From Planctomycetaceae bacterium UBA969 (lineage in GTDB: Bacteria; Planctomycetota; Planctomycetia; Gemmatales; Gemmataceae): 9,948 nucleotides of DNA. Each line of letters starts with the position of its first letter. Position 1 is the stretch's first letter. Positions 1 to 6,598 of this stretch are shown here, in pieces. Under the pieces are notes generated by a model. The model was not told where the DNA came from. It ran no database searches and saw only the letters and a program-made list of their open reading frames with translations. The stretch is taken from positions 1 to 9,948 of the forward strand of contig DBCB01000286.1 of assembly GCA_002303765.1 (NCBI GenBank), given 5' to 3'. A program made the translations under genes and the position numbers.

Positions 1-288
1 CTGGATTCCACCCAGAAAAAAGAACTGCAAGGTGTTCTCAGCGGATTGATCGAGCCATTCCGATTAAATGATCAAAACGAAGCGATGGCTTGCTTGGAAA
101 AACAAGGCGGCATAGATAGCTGCAATCTAAGTTTTTATCAACAGGGCGATATCGGCAAAGATGGTGTTTGGGATAACTGGCGTTTGGAAGGCCCTTCTTT
201 TGTCTGGTATTTTAGAGGCAGCCCCCATGTTCATGTTTGGGTTAATGTCGCGGATAACTCGGCTATTAGGCTTAACGCTAAGGGCTAA
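1..288 (+). CDS. C-terminal part of an uncharacterised protein (DUF3500-like), 5' end outside window
   Basis: The reading frame is open from the first base and ends at TAA 286-288, giving 95 residues of a longer protein. The visible part is a charged, probably helical stretch (about residues 1-40), then a block rich in Trp, Phe and His. That block includes NWRLEGPSFVWYFRG at about residues 63-77, followed by PHVHVWVNVAD. I associate this WRLEGPSFVW-FRG-PHVH ending with planctomycete proteins annotated DUF3500, whose function is unknown. The assignment is from memory and tentative. The first Met-like codon inside the window (TTG at 46) is not a start, because the frame continues upstream of it. 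The gene converges on the minus-strand gene ending at 292, leaving 3 bp between stops. A terminator candidate for it lies at 381-422, inside that opposing gene. Confidence 0.6.
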   Translation: MDSTQKKELQGVLSGLIEPFRLNDQNEAMACLEKQGGIDSCNLSFYQQGDIGKDGVWDNWRLEGPSFVWYFRGSPHVHVWVNVADNSAIRLNAKG

Positions 289-291
289 GAT

Positions 292-1488
292 TCAGCGTAA
301 CATCATTGGCACTTTCCCCGGTTTTAATTGTAATAATTCCGGGGGAATTGAAATGCCAGGTATTGTTACTAAATGAACCCTGGCCAGATCCCTTAACATC
401 AACGGGTAATCTGGCCATTTTCCTTCCACTAACTGAAGTTTAACTTTTTCATCATCCTGCAACATTTGAATTAATTCGTTCTCCACAACCGTCCTAGTAT
501 CTTCTGGCAAGTCTTCGAATTTACATGCACCGAATTCATAATTAAATGATGGGTCACTTCTTCTAATTATTTCTGTCACTCCACGGGCAAATGCGGGCCA
601 CTTCTTCTCGATTTTTGTTAATTCAACCGGTTTATAAACCCCTCTTTGTTTCAGGCTTTTCAACTGCGCTGAAACCTCAGTCGGAAGATCCTTAGACGAT
701 AGATATTTAATGCCCATTTTGTTTAATGGCAATGGCGGATTATCTTCAGCAAAGTCCAGAATCATTTTCACAAACGCAGCTTTTTTACCCTCCAACTTGC
801 CAACTTTTTCCAATTGTTCGCTACTAAGCTGTTGTTTGATTTGGGTAATAAACTTTTGCGTTTCTTCCAAATACAACCCACCTTTTTTCTTTTTGTCAAA
901 TGATTGCGCAACTCTTATCTGCTCTTCTTTCTTCATCTTCGCTATTTGAATCGCACGCATCGGTTCATCCAAATTAAGCAATGCCAAAGAATCTCCCTTA
1001 GGTAGGCGCGATATCCATTGGCTTGTCAAAATCTTTTTAATCTCAGCAATACGCCCATCAGGATGAGAAGCTTTTGCTAAACTATCTTTTTCTGTTTCAT
1101 CCAATGCTTCATACCATTCCCCAAACTTCTGAAAAACTTCAATTAGCCTTCCAGCTTCCTGAGAATCCGACTTACCCGTTGTTTTCTTTAGTGCAATCTG
1201 TTTTTCCTTTCCCAATGTCTGGTAAGAATCATAACTCTTGATCAGTTGATAAATGGCATCATCAAGGTCTTTAAGTGTCTTTTGTTTTTCCTTGGGTAAG
1301 GCTTGGAATGATTCGTAATTCTTCAACAATTGATTGTAATGCTCGGGAGAGGCCTTAAGCTTTTTAAGAATGCTTTGGTACTTTTGTTCTTGCTCACCAC
1401 GGGCATCAGCAAAAATTCCCGCGGGTGTCCCAAAGGTAATCAAAAACCCCAACATCAGCAAAATTACAGACAGTTTCATGAAGTTCAT
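292..1488 (-). CDS. Exported alpha-helical repeat protein of unknown function, third gene of sigma/anti-sigma operon
   Basis: This 398-residue protein opens with a signal peptide. There is a Lys at position 5, a hydrophobic core at about 6-20, and a likely cleavage near the Ala residues at 23-29, so it should be exported. The mature part is Lys/Glu/Gln-rich and helical. Residues 51-140 hold three diverged repeats of about 30 residues, recognisable from NYESFQALPKEKQKTL, SYDSYQTLGKEKQIAL and KFGEWYEALDETEKDSL. These recall the W-x2-L-x2-E-x-R/Q-x2-L pattern of DUF3106-type proteins, but I cannot confirm membership. There is one cysteine (residue 322). The start at 1488 has a modest GAG-type ribosome site (AAAGAGA) upstream, 12 bp after the anti-sigma stop. 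Order and spacing make it the last gene of the sigma operon, so it may be a sensor, partner or target of that regulon. That role is inferred. Confidence 0.75.
   Translation of the reverse strand: MNFMKLSVILLMLGFLITFGTPAGIFADARGEQEQKYQSILKKLKASPEHYNQLLKNYESFQALPKEKQKTLKDLDDAIYQLIKSYDSYQTLGKEKQIALKKTTGKSDSQEAGRLIEVFQKFGEWYEALDETEKDSLAKASHPDGRIAEIKKILTSQWISRLPKGDSLALLNLDEPMRAIQIAKMKKEEQIRVAQSFDKKKKGGLYLEETQKFITQIKQQLSSEQLEKVGKLEGKKAAFVKMILDFAEDNPPLPLNKMGIKYLSSKDLPTEVSAQLKSLKQRGVYKPVELTKIEKKWPAFARGVTEIIRRSDPSFNYEFGACKFEDLPEDTRTVVENELIQMLQDDEKVKLQLVEGKWPDYPLMLRDLARVHLVTIPGISIPPELLQLKPGKVPMMLR
381..422 (+). terminator. Candidate intrinsic terminator for the left-edge plus-strand gene
   Basis: A perfect 9-bp inverted repeat, TGGCCAGAT (381-389) and ATCTGGCCA (409-417), is followed directly by TTTTT (418-422). 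Inside it, CCC (390-392) can pair with GGG (404-406) across a 2-nt bulge, lengthening the stem. It lies about 93 bp past the stop at 288, so it could end transcription of the left-edge gene. It is inside the coding sequence of the opposing gene, so it may also be partly coincidental. The short T-run limits confidence. Confidence 0.45.
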
Positions 1489-1500
1489 AATCGTTCTCTT

Positions 1501-2001
1501 TCACAAGCCGGAGGGTTCCTGACCAAACAAATCCGGTGCATCTAATTTTTTCAGAAACTCAATGTTTTCGATTTGCTCGTATAGATTTTTATTTTCGTAG
1601 AGGCGCAAATTATTTACCAACTCTGTATCTATTCTGGTCGTGTCATTAAAAGATAATGAACCAACTCCAAAACCACCTGCAAATAAAACCAACAATGCAG
1701 CAGCAATCAACAAGCCTCTGTCCCCGTATGAATACTCTTTTATTGCGACAGTTGGATTACTTAATGCCTTCATTTTCTCCATGGTTTTTGCGGTAAACGC
1801 CATGGTTACATCGGGTTTGGGAAGGTAATCAAGCATTTCCCAAGTTTTCTTCATGGCTTGAAAATTGGCACGTTCCTCAGGGCTTGTAGCCAACTTGGCT
1901 TCAAACTCCCGAGCTTCCTCTTCCGTCAACTCGCCATCCAGATAAGAAGAATATAGTTCTTCTTTTTCCAGCGAATCATCAGGGTGCTCTGGTTCAGTCA
2001 T
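1501..2001 (-). CDS. Membrane anti-sigma factor, zinc-less type
   Basis: The 166-residue protein has an acidic N-terminal cytoplasmic region with YLDGELTEEEAREFEAKL at residues 20-37. That is the helix typical of the anti-sigma domain that clamps ECF sigma factors. One membrane helix follows at about 96-116 (LLIAAALLVLFAGGFGVG), then an extracytoplasmic tail of about 50 residues. There is no Cys, so the His-Cys-Cys zinc site of ZAS-type anti-sigmas is absent. I chose the ATG at 2001 because AAGGA (2012-2016) lies 10 nt upstream and the protein then begins with the acidic MTEPEHPDDSLEKEE run. The longer start at 2052 would overlap the sigma gene by 32 bp and has no ribosome site. It lies directly downstream of the sigma gene, so it should bind that sigma at the membrane. 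The identity call rests on motif plus context. Confidence 0.82.
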   Translation of the reverse strand: MTEPEHPDDSLEKEELYSSYLDGELTEEEAREFEAKLATSPEERANFQAMKKTWEMLDYLPKPDVTMAFTAKTMEKMKALSNPTVAIKEYSYGDRGLLIAAALLVLFAGGFGVGSLSFNDTTRIDTELVNNLRLYENKNLYEQIENIEFLKKLDAPDLFGQEPSGL

Positions 2002-2011
2002 ATCTTTAAAA

Positions 2012-2016
2012 TCCTT
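2012..2016 (-). promoter_or_regulatory. Ribosome binding site that fixes the anti-sigma start
   Basis: AAGGA on the minus strand sits 10 nt before the ATG at 2001 and partly beyond the sigma stop at 2021. It favours 2001 over the in-frame ATG at 2052, which has only ACATGG in front of it. Confidence 0.55.
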
Positions 2017-2020
2017 AAAA

Positions 2021-2674
2021 CTATGGTTCGCAATTCTCTGGCGCAGCGCCATCCATGTAGATGTATTTTTTTAATACCTCACGCAGATTAACCCTTGCTC
2101 TGCTTAAAAGCGATTTCACTGCTTTTGGCGTTAGCCCCATAACCACTGCAATATCTGCATAATTCATATCTTCGTATTTGTTCAAAACAACTGCCATTCT
2201 TTGGCGCTCATTCAACCCATCTAACGCCTTTGCAATGACATCTGCAAGTTCAACATTATGAAGGTGAATTTCGGGCTGACTCTGCTTTTCAGGAAGGCGC
2301 TGATCAATTCCGACTTGCTGCTGCTGGCCTGATTCTGAAGTAAGATAAGAGACTTGAGGGCGCCGCTTTTTAGAACGAATGCTGTTTAGTGCAAGATTAT
2401 TGGCAATGGTGAAAAGCCAAGTGCTAAATTTCGCTTTCGGATGATAGTTCTTACGCGATTTGTATACCCTAAGAAATGCTTCCTGCGCAAGATCCTCTGC
2501 TTCTTCTCTGCTTCCCACCATCGGCTTCATGATTACCACAAGCCTTTGTTGAAACAATAGCACCAATTGTTCAAATGCACCTGCCTCATCCGCGCGCACC
2601 CTAAGCATCAATCTGATGTCGGGGTCGCGTAAAGCATATTGGGCACTGGATTGGCCAATTGCTGTCAACATCAT
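2021..2674 (-). CDS. ECF-type RNA polymerase sigma-70 factor
   Basis: A 217-residue two-domain sigma factor that recruits RNA polymerase core to a set of promoters. Region 2 spans about residues 33-104. It has DLAQEAFLRVYKSR (61-74) for core binding and KFSTWLFTIANNLALNSIR (82-100) for -10 melting and recognition, then a basic SKKRR. Region 4 (about 146-200) has LNERQRMAVVLNKYEDMNYADIA, then the helix-turn-helix LTPKAVKSLLSRARVNLRE, which reads the -35. The glutamine-rich linker between them (111-135) replaces regions 1.1, 1.2 and 3, as expected for the ECF group. A 13-residue tail ends with a Cys near the C-terminus. Its product is probably held by the anti-sigma encoded next. The start is uncertain: AGGAG touches the first ATG, so ATG 2671 or TTG 2668 may be used. 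The promoter in front looks housekeeping, not ECF-type. Confidence 0.93.
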   Translation of the reverse strand: MMLTAIGQSSAQYALRDPDIRLMLRVRADEAGAFEQLVLLFQQRLVVIMKPMVGSREEAEDLAQEAFLRVYKSRKNYHPKAKFSTWLFTIANNLALNSIRSKKRRPQVSYLTSESGQQQQVGIDQRLPEKQSQPEIHLHNVELADVIAKALDGLNERQRMAVVLNKYEDMNYADIAVVMGLTPKAVKSLLSRARVNLREVLKKYIYMDGAAPENCEP

Positions 2675-2679
2675 CTCCT
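2675..2679 (-). promoter_or_regulatory. Shine-Dalgarno abutting the sigma-factor start
   Basis: AGGAG ends immediately before ATG 2674, giving zero spacing to the first ATG, 3 nt to the second (2671) and 6 nt to an in-frame TTG (2668). Usual spacing is about 5-9 nt. The real start may therefore be the second ATG or the TTG, shortening the protein by one or two residues. Confidence 0.5.
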
Positions 2680-2716
2680 AGATTAGTGCCTTGCATAAAA
2701 ACTTAATATGTGGATT

Positions 2717-2746
2717 ATTATAACACTCAACGAAGTGAACATTCAA
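2717..2746 (-). promoter_or_regulatory. Promoter of the sigma / anti-sigma / exported protein operon
   Basis: On the minus strand TTGAAT (2746-2741) is followed after 18 bp by a perfect TATAAT (2722-2717). A TG one base upstream makes the extended -10 TGTTATAAT. The predicted start is near 2710, giving a leader of about 35 nt before the sigma ATG. It lies in the 91-bp gap after rlmN. The layout fits the housekeeping sigma, so basal expression of the operon need not depend on its own ECF sigma. Confidence 0.65.
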
Positions 2747-2765
2747 AGGTTATTTGCAGCTTTAA

Positions 2766-3851
2766 TCAGTCTTTAATCTTTTGGGCGCTTGCTCTTCGCA
2801 ACTGGCCGCAGGCTGCATCGATATCTGCACCCTTGCGTTTTCGAACCGTAACGGTTTGCCCAGATGCCTTTAAAATCCTAACAAACTCATGCACAGCTTC
2901 CTGTTCCGGCTTCAGGAAAGGCAATCCCTGAACACGATTAAACGGAATCAGGTTTACATGTGCTTTTCTTTTCCTGAGCAATGATGCAAGTTCTTGCGCA
3001 TGATCATTCTGATCATTAATCCCGCCTAACAATATGTATTCAAAAGTCACCTGCCTGCCTGTAACTTCTTGAAAATAATCCGCAGCATCAAGAACTTCGT
3101 AAATACCAATCTTAGCGTTAGTAGGCACAATTTTAGATCGAATCTCGTCGTTTGGGGCATGCAGAGAAACCGCAAGATGATACTGCTTTCGGGTATCAGC
3201 CAATTGTTTTATTTTTACAGGAAGCCCAACCGTGGAAATTGTGATGTGCCTTGCGCTCAACCCAAGACCTTTAGGGGAACATGCAGTTTCAAGGGCTTCG
3301 AGCAAGTTATCGAGATTTGCCATCGGTTCGCCCATGCCCATGATGACAACATGGCTCAGCCTTTCACTTTCAGGCAATAAGTTCCGGGCAAGAATCATCT
3401 GCTCAAGGATTTCATAAGCCTTCAAATTTCTTACTACACCATCAATTCCACTGGCACAAAAAACACAACCCATGGCGCAACCCACTTGGGTACTTACGCA
3501 AACAGTTCTCCGACTCTCTTCTTTCATCAACACACATTCAATACGGTTACCATCCTGAAGCTTTAGTATTAGTTTTCGAGTATCATCCTCTGCGATTTTG
3601 TGAATTTCAATTTCTTCGGAATACAATGCAAACGTATTAGCTAGGTCATCTCTTAACGATTTGGGTAAATCGCTCATGTCGGAAAAAGCCATGCACCGTT
3701 TTAAGAGCAACCATTGTTGAATTTGCACCAAGCGGTGTGCAGGTTGTTGTTTTTCCATGATCCAAGCTTTAAGGCTTGGAGGCGATAGAGAAAGCAGCGC
3801 AGGCTTGACGGGTGTTGAAATCACATCAAGCGAAATATTGTTGGTAGACAT
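2766..3851 (-). CDS. rlmN: Dual-specificity RNA methyltransferase RlmN (23S rRNA A2503 / tRNA A37 C2-methylation)
   Basis: This cytoplasmic radical-SAM enzyme makes 2-methyladenosine in 23S rRNA and in tRNA, tuning peptidyl-transferase fidelity. The 361-residue protein has the usual RlmN length. An N-terminal helical domain (about 18-75, with SLKAWIMEKQQPAHRLVQIQ) comes first. The CAMGCVFC motif gives three cluster ligands at C125, C129 and C132. GMGEP (172-176) is the SAM-binding loop, and ISTVGLP, SLHAPND and IPFNRVQG follow in family order. The two methyl-transfer cysteines are present: C118 (RRTVC) and C348 (DIDAACGQL). The N-terminal accessory helices and the DIDAACGQL ending favour RlmN over Cfr. 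Starting at the internal Met (residue 32) would cut the helical domain, so 3851 is preferred. No Shine-Dalgarno is visible, and a promoter candidate lies just 6 bp upstream of the ATG. It is transcribed divergently from citrate synthase. Confidence 0.95.
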   Translation of the reverse strand: MSTNNISLDVISTPVKPALLSLSPPSLKAWIMEKQQPAHRLVQIQQWLLLKRCMAFSDMSDLPKSLRDDLANTFALYSEEIEIHKIAEDDTRKLILKLQDGNRIECVLMKEESRRTVCVSTQVGCAMGCVFCASGIDGVVRNLKAYEILEQMILARNLLPESERLSHVVIMGMGEPMANLDNLLEALETACSPKGLGLSARHITISTVGLPVKIKQLADTRKQYHLAVSLHAPNDEIRSKIVPTNAKIGIYEVLDAADYFQEVTGRQVTFEYILLGGINDQNDHAQELASLLRKRKAHVNLIPFNRVQGLPFLKPEQEAVHEFVRILKASGQTVTVRKRKGADIDAACGQLRRASAQKIKD

Positions 3852-3857
3852 ATTTAT

Positions 3858-3885
3858 ATTCTAAGTAGACTGATCTGGCTTGCAA
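3858..3885 (-). promoter_or_regulatory. rlmN promoter candidate, possibly giving a leaderless mRNA
   Basis: On the minus strand TTGCAA (3885-3880), a 16-bp spacer and TAGAAT (3863-3858, five of six bases of TATAAT) are followed by only 6 bp before the ATG at 3851. The start point would fall at or next to the A of the ATG. The lack of a ribosome binding site for rlmN agrees with this. The -35 is only a four-of-six match. Confidence 0.4.
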
Positions 3886-3902
3886 TGAATCTCGCTTACC
3901 TC

Positions 3903-3932
3903 TTCTTAAATTTCTGCTTTTTTATTTAAGAA
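3903..3932. repeat. 9-bp AT-rich inverted repeat between divergent genes
   Basis: TTCTTAAAT (3903-3911) and ATTTAAGAA (3924-3932) are perfect reverse complements separated by 12 bp, so the centres lie 21 bp apart, two helical turns. It lies upstream of the rlmN promoter candidate and far upstream of the citrate synthase start. A dimeric regulator could bind it, or it could be an extruding hairpin. In such AT-rich DNA chance is also possible. Confidence 0.4.
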
Positions 3933-4086
3933 CACACTATTACAATCAACTTAAAGCGTTAAACATCAAACACTTATGGCAATTATATAACCCCATACCC
4001 CACTTTTATTCTAAGTTTTCTATACTAACATTGGTGTAAAAAATGCATTAATGCTTCGATTAACCCTAATAAATTGGGGCCCTACC

Positions 4087-5226
4087 ATGGCGGAACCCGA
4101 ATACCGTCCCGGATTGGCTGATGTGCCAGTTGCGGAATCTGCAATTAGCTTTATTGATGGCAAAAGAGCTCGTCTTGAGTACCGGGGGATCGCTGTCGAA
4201 ACCCTTGCCAAAGAAAGTTCCTTTGAAGAAACATCTTGGCTCCTCCTTAAAGGTGAGCTACCTACGCAAAAGCAACTTGCTACCTTCGACAGCCAACTGC
4301 GGGTTCATCGCAGATTAAAATACAAAATCATCGATCTGCTCAAATGCCTTCCCGAATCTGGGCATCCCATGGATGCATTGCAAGCTGGGGTTGCAGCATG
4401 TGGCATGTTCTACCCTACAAAGGATCGAACTGATCCTGAAAAAAATTGGGAAGCTGTCATCAGGCTGATTGCAAAACTTCCTACGATTGTTGCGGCATTT
4501 CATAGGCTTAGGCGTGGCGATGAGGCGATTCCGCCCCGAGATGATTTAGGTCATGCTGCAAATTTCTATTACATGCTTACCGAAGAAGAGCCTTCTCCTT
4601 CGATAACTAAAGTGATTGACGCCTGCCTGATCGTTCATGCAGAACATACGATGAATGCATCGACTTTTAGTAGTCGAGTTACTGGTTCAACCTTAGCAAA
4701 CCCTTTCACCGTGGTAAATTCTGCGATAGGAACTCTTGCTGGGCCGCTTCACGGTGGTGCCAACGAAGAAGTGCTTGATATGCTTGAAGAAATCGGCACT
4801 GCAGATAAGGCCAAGGGTTGGCTTGAAGATGCGGTAATGCACAAAAAGAAAATCATGGGTTTTGGGCATCGTGTATATAAAGTTAAAGATCCCCGGGCTA
4901 CGGTGCTGCAGGAACTTGCAGAGCACATGTTTGCGGAAACCAGCAAGCCTGAAATTTACAACCTTGCGGTTGAAATCGAGAGGATTGCAACTGGTATTTT
5001 AGGGCCCAAAGGCATCTTCCCGAATGTGGATTTCTATTCAGGGATTGTATACCAAAGCATGGGAATTCCCCGCGATTTGTTCACTCCTATTTTTGCAATT
5101 TCCCGGGTCGCTGGGTGGACTGCCCACTGGCTCGAACAATTGAAAAACAACCGAATCTTCCGCCCAGAACAAATCTTTGTAGGCAAGAATGATCAACCCT
5201 ACACGCCAATGGAAAAAAGGCCCTGA
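4087..5226 (+). CDS. gltA: Citrate synthase (possibly 2-methylcitrate synthase)
   Basis: It condenses acetyl-CoA with oxaloacetate to citrate, the entry step of the TCA cycle, in the cytoplasm. The 379-residue form has the length of the small dimeric class. Family signatures appear in order: SYRG-like EYRGIAVETLA near the N-terminus, HAEHTMNASTF (184-194), PLHGGANEE carrying the catalytic His222, MGFGHRVYK with His261, and NVDFYSGIVY with Asp315. C-terminal RVAGWTAHWLEQ closes the active site. All three catalytic residues are intact. I start at ATG 4087 (MAEPEYRPGLADV), which matches the usual short N-terminus. ATG 4051 would add 12 unconserved residues. Neither has a good Shine-Dalgarno, and GGGG 9 nt before 4087 is the better one. 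Sequence alone does not separate citrate from 2-methylcitrate synthase; no prp genes are adjacent, which favours citrate synthase. Confidence 0.92.
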   Translation: MAEPEYRPGLADVPVAESAISFIDGKRARLEYRGIAVETLAKESSFEETSWLLLKGELPTQKQLATFDSQLRVHRRLKYKIIDLLKCLPESGHPMDALQAGVAACGMFYPTKDRTDPEKNWEAVIRLIAKLPTIVAAFHRLRRGDEAIPPRDDLGHAANFYYMLTEEEPSPSITKVIDACLIVHAEHTMNASTFSSRVTGSTLANPFTVVNSAIGTLAGPLHGGANEEVLDMLEEIGTADKAKGWLEDAVMHKKKIMGFGHRVYKVKDPRATVLQELAEHMFAETSKPEIYNLAVEIERIATGILGPKGIFPNVDFYSGIVYQSMGIPRDLFTPIFAISRVAGWTAHWLEQLKNNRIFRPEQIFVGKNDQPYTPMEKRP

Positions 5227-5259
5227 TCAACACCCTTGTTTTAGTTCTTTTTCTGTTTT

Positions 5260-5264
5260 GGAGG
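5260..5264 (+). promoter_or_regulatory. Ribosome binding site of serS at long spacing
   Basis: GGAGG is 11 nt before ATG 5276, longer than usual. An in-frame TGA at 5267-5269 lies between them, so no upstream start is possible and ATG 5276 is forced. Confidence 0.6.
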
Positions 5265-5275
5265 CCTGACTTCTC

Positions 5276-6565
5276 ATGCTTGATGCTGCTTTTATTCGTG
5301 CCAATCTTGAGGCGGTCAAATCCAATTGTAAAAACCGCAACCTTGTTGCGGATGTAGATAAAGTTATCGTTATCGATGACGAACGAAAAAAATTACTCTC
5401 CAACATTCAGGCCATCCAACAAAAACAAAATGAGTTATCCAAACTCATCCCCAAAGAAAAAGACCCAACTTTAAAACAACAACTTGTTAGCGAAGGTAAA
5501 GCTCTTCGCGAACAAGCTAATGCAATGGAAGCGCAAGCAAAAGAAATCGAAAGCAATCTGAAATCCGTACTGAATATCATCCCCAATATGACTCATCCAG
5601 ATGCACCGGTTGGCCTGCTTGCGGATGATAACAAAGAAATCAAACACTGGGGTCAGCCAAGAAAATTCGACTTCACACCAAAGGATCATGTTGCGCTTTG
5701 TGATTCATTGCAACTTGCAGATTTCGAAGCAGGCGCCTCTGTAGCAGGCCAGAAATTTTACTACCTTAAAAACGAAGGTGCTTTGCTTGAACTTGCACTT
5801 GTTCAATACGCAATGAACACCTTGGTTCAAGAAGGCTTTATCCCCGTAATTACTCCAGATCTTGCTAGGGTTGAAGTTCTTGAAGGAATCGGTTTTATTC
5901 CGCGTGACCCAGACCCCGAAAAACGCCAAGTTTATACCATCGCTGATACCGACCTTTGCCTTGTTGCCACCGCAGAAATCACCCTCGGAGGCATGCACCG
6001 GGATCAAATTCTTGATGAAGCTAAGATGCCTTTGCGCTATGCGGGGCTCTCCCACTGCTTCCGTACCGAAGCTGGTGCTCCCGGAAAAGATACCAGGGGT
6101 TTATATAGGGTTCATCAATTCACCAAAGTCGAAATGTTTGCATTCTGCACCCCCGAACAAGCCGAAGATATTCACCTCGACATTCTTCGTATCGAAGAAA
6201 AAATATTCCAAGGCCTTGGCCTTTGCTACAGGGTTATCGACACCTGCACCGGCGATTTGGGCGGCCCAGCATACCGAAAATACGACCTCGAAGCTTGGAT
6301 GCCTGGCAGAGGTAAAGACGGGGATTATGGCGAAGTTACCAGCACTTCCAACTGCACTGATTACCAATCACGAAGATTAAATATTCGTAGCAAATCACAG
6401 GGTCAAAAAGGTACACGCTTCGCCTACACGCTCAATGGCACTGCTGTTGCGGTTACGAGGGCAATCGTTGCAATCTTAGAAAATAACCAGCAGGCGGATG
6501 GATCTGTTATCATTCCAGAAGTGTTACGGCCAATGATTGGCAAAGACCGGATTATTCCCCGGTAA
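5276..6565 (+). CDS. serS: Seryl-tRNA synthetase
   Basis: Class II aminoacyl-tRNA synthetase that activates serine with ATP and loads tRNA-Ser and tRNA-Sec. The length of 429 residues is typical of bacterial SerRS. The N-terminal region (about 30-100) is the long antiparallel coiled-coil arm that grips the tRNA variable arm, rich in Lys, Glu and Gln. The catalytic core has motif 1 around 183-196 (VQEGFIPVITPDL), the serine-binding TAE at 232-234, motif 2 starting FRTEAGAPGKDTRGL (262-276) and continuing YRVHQFTKVEMF, and motif 3 TLNGTAVAVTRAIVAILENN (385-404) followed by IPEVLRP. All look intact. It begins 49 bp after citrate synthase, with no hairpin in the T-rich gap, so cotranscription is plausible. 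Codon use resembles its neighbours. Confidence 0.97.
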   Translation: MLDAAFIRANLEAVKSNCKNRNLVADVDKVIVIDDERKKLLSNIQAIQQKQNELSKLIPKEKDPTLKQQLVSEGKALREQANAMEAQAKEIESNLKSVLNIIPNMTHPDAPVGLLADDNKEIKHWGQPRKFDFTPKDHVALCDSLQLADFEAGASVAGQKFYYLKNEGALLELALVQYAMNTLVQEGFIPVITPDLARVEVLEGIGFIPRDPDPEKRQVYTIADTDLCLVATAEITLGGMHRDQILDEAKMPLRYAGLSHCFRTEAGAPGKDTRGLYRVHQFTKVEMFAFCTPEQAEDIHLDILRIEEKIFQGLGLCYRVIDTCTGDLGGPAYRKYDLEAWMPGRGKDGDYGEVTSTSNCTDYQSRRLNIRSKSQGQKGTRFAYTLNGTAVAVTRAIVAILENNQQADGSVIIPEVLRPMIGKDRIIPR

Positions 6566-6598
6566 ATTTGCTCTATTTTTCTTCTGGACTGGGGTTAG

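Larger units (their letters stand above)
3852..4086. other. Divergent rlmN / citrate synthase intergenic region
   Basis: This AT-rich 235-bp stretch holds the regulatory sequences of both flanking genes. It contains the rlmN promoter candidate next to its left end and a 9-bp dyad at 3903-3932. For citrate synthase there are several weak -10-like hexamers (TACAAT 3941-3946, TATATA 3984-3989, TATACT 4021-4026), none with a convincing -35 at proper spacing. I see no tRNA or other RNA gene and no credible small ORF here. Confidence 0.6.

Noticed and set aside
335..349. Palindrome AATTCCGGGGGAATT
   Set aside because: It lies within codons of the exported protein gene, has a loop of three bases and no T-run on either strand, so I see no function.
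5862..6380. 172-residue open frame on the plus strand inside serS
   Set aside because: It runs in another frame of the clearly intact serS catalytic core and has no recognisable features; a shadow frame.
6546..6577. Stem ACCGG/CCGGT at the serS end with a T-run beyond it
   Set aside because: Only 5 bp of stem, and the T-run is separated by about ten bases, so it is not a credible terminator.
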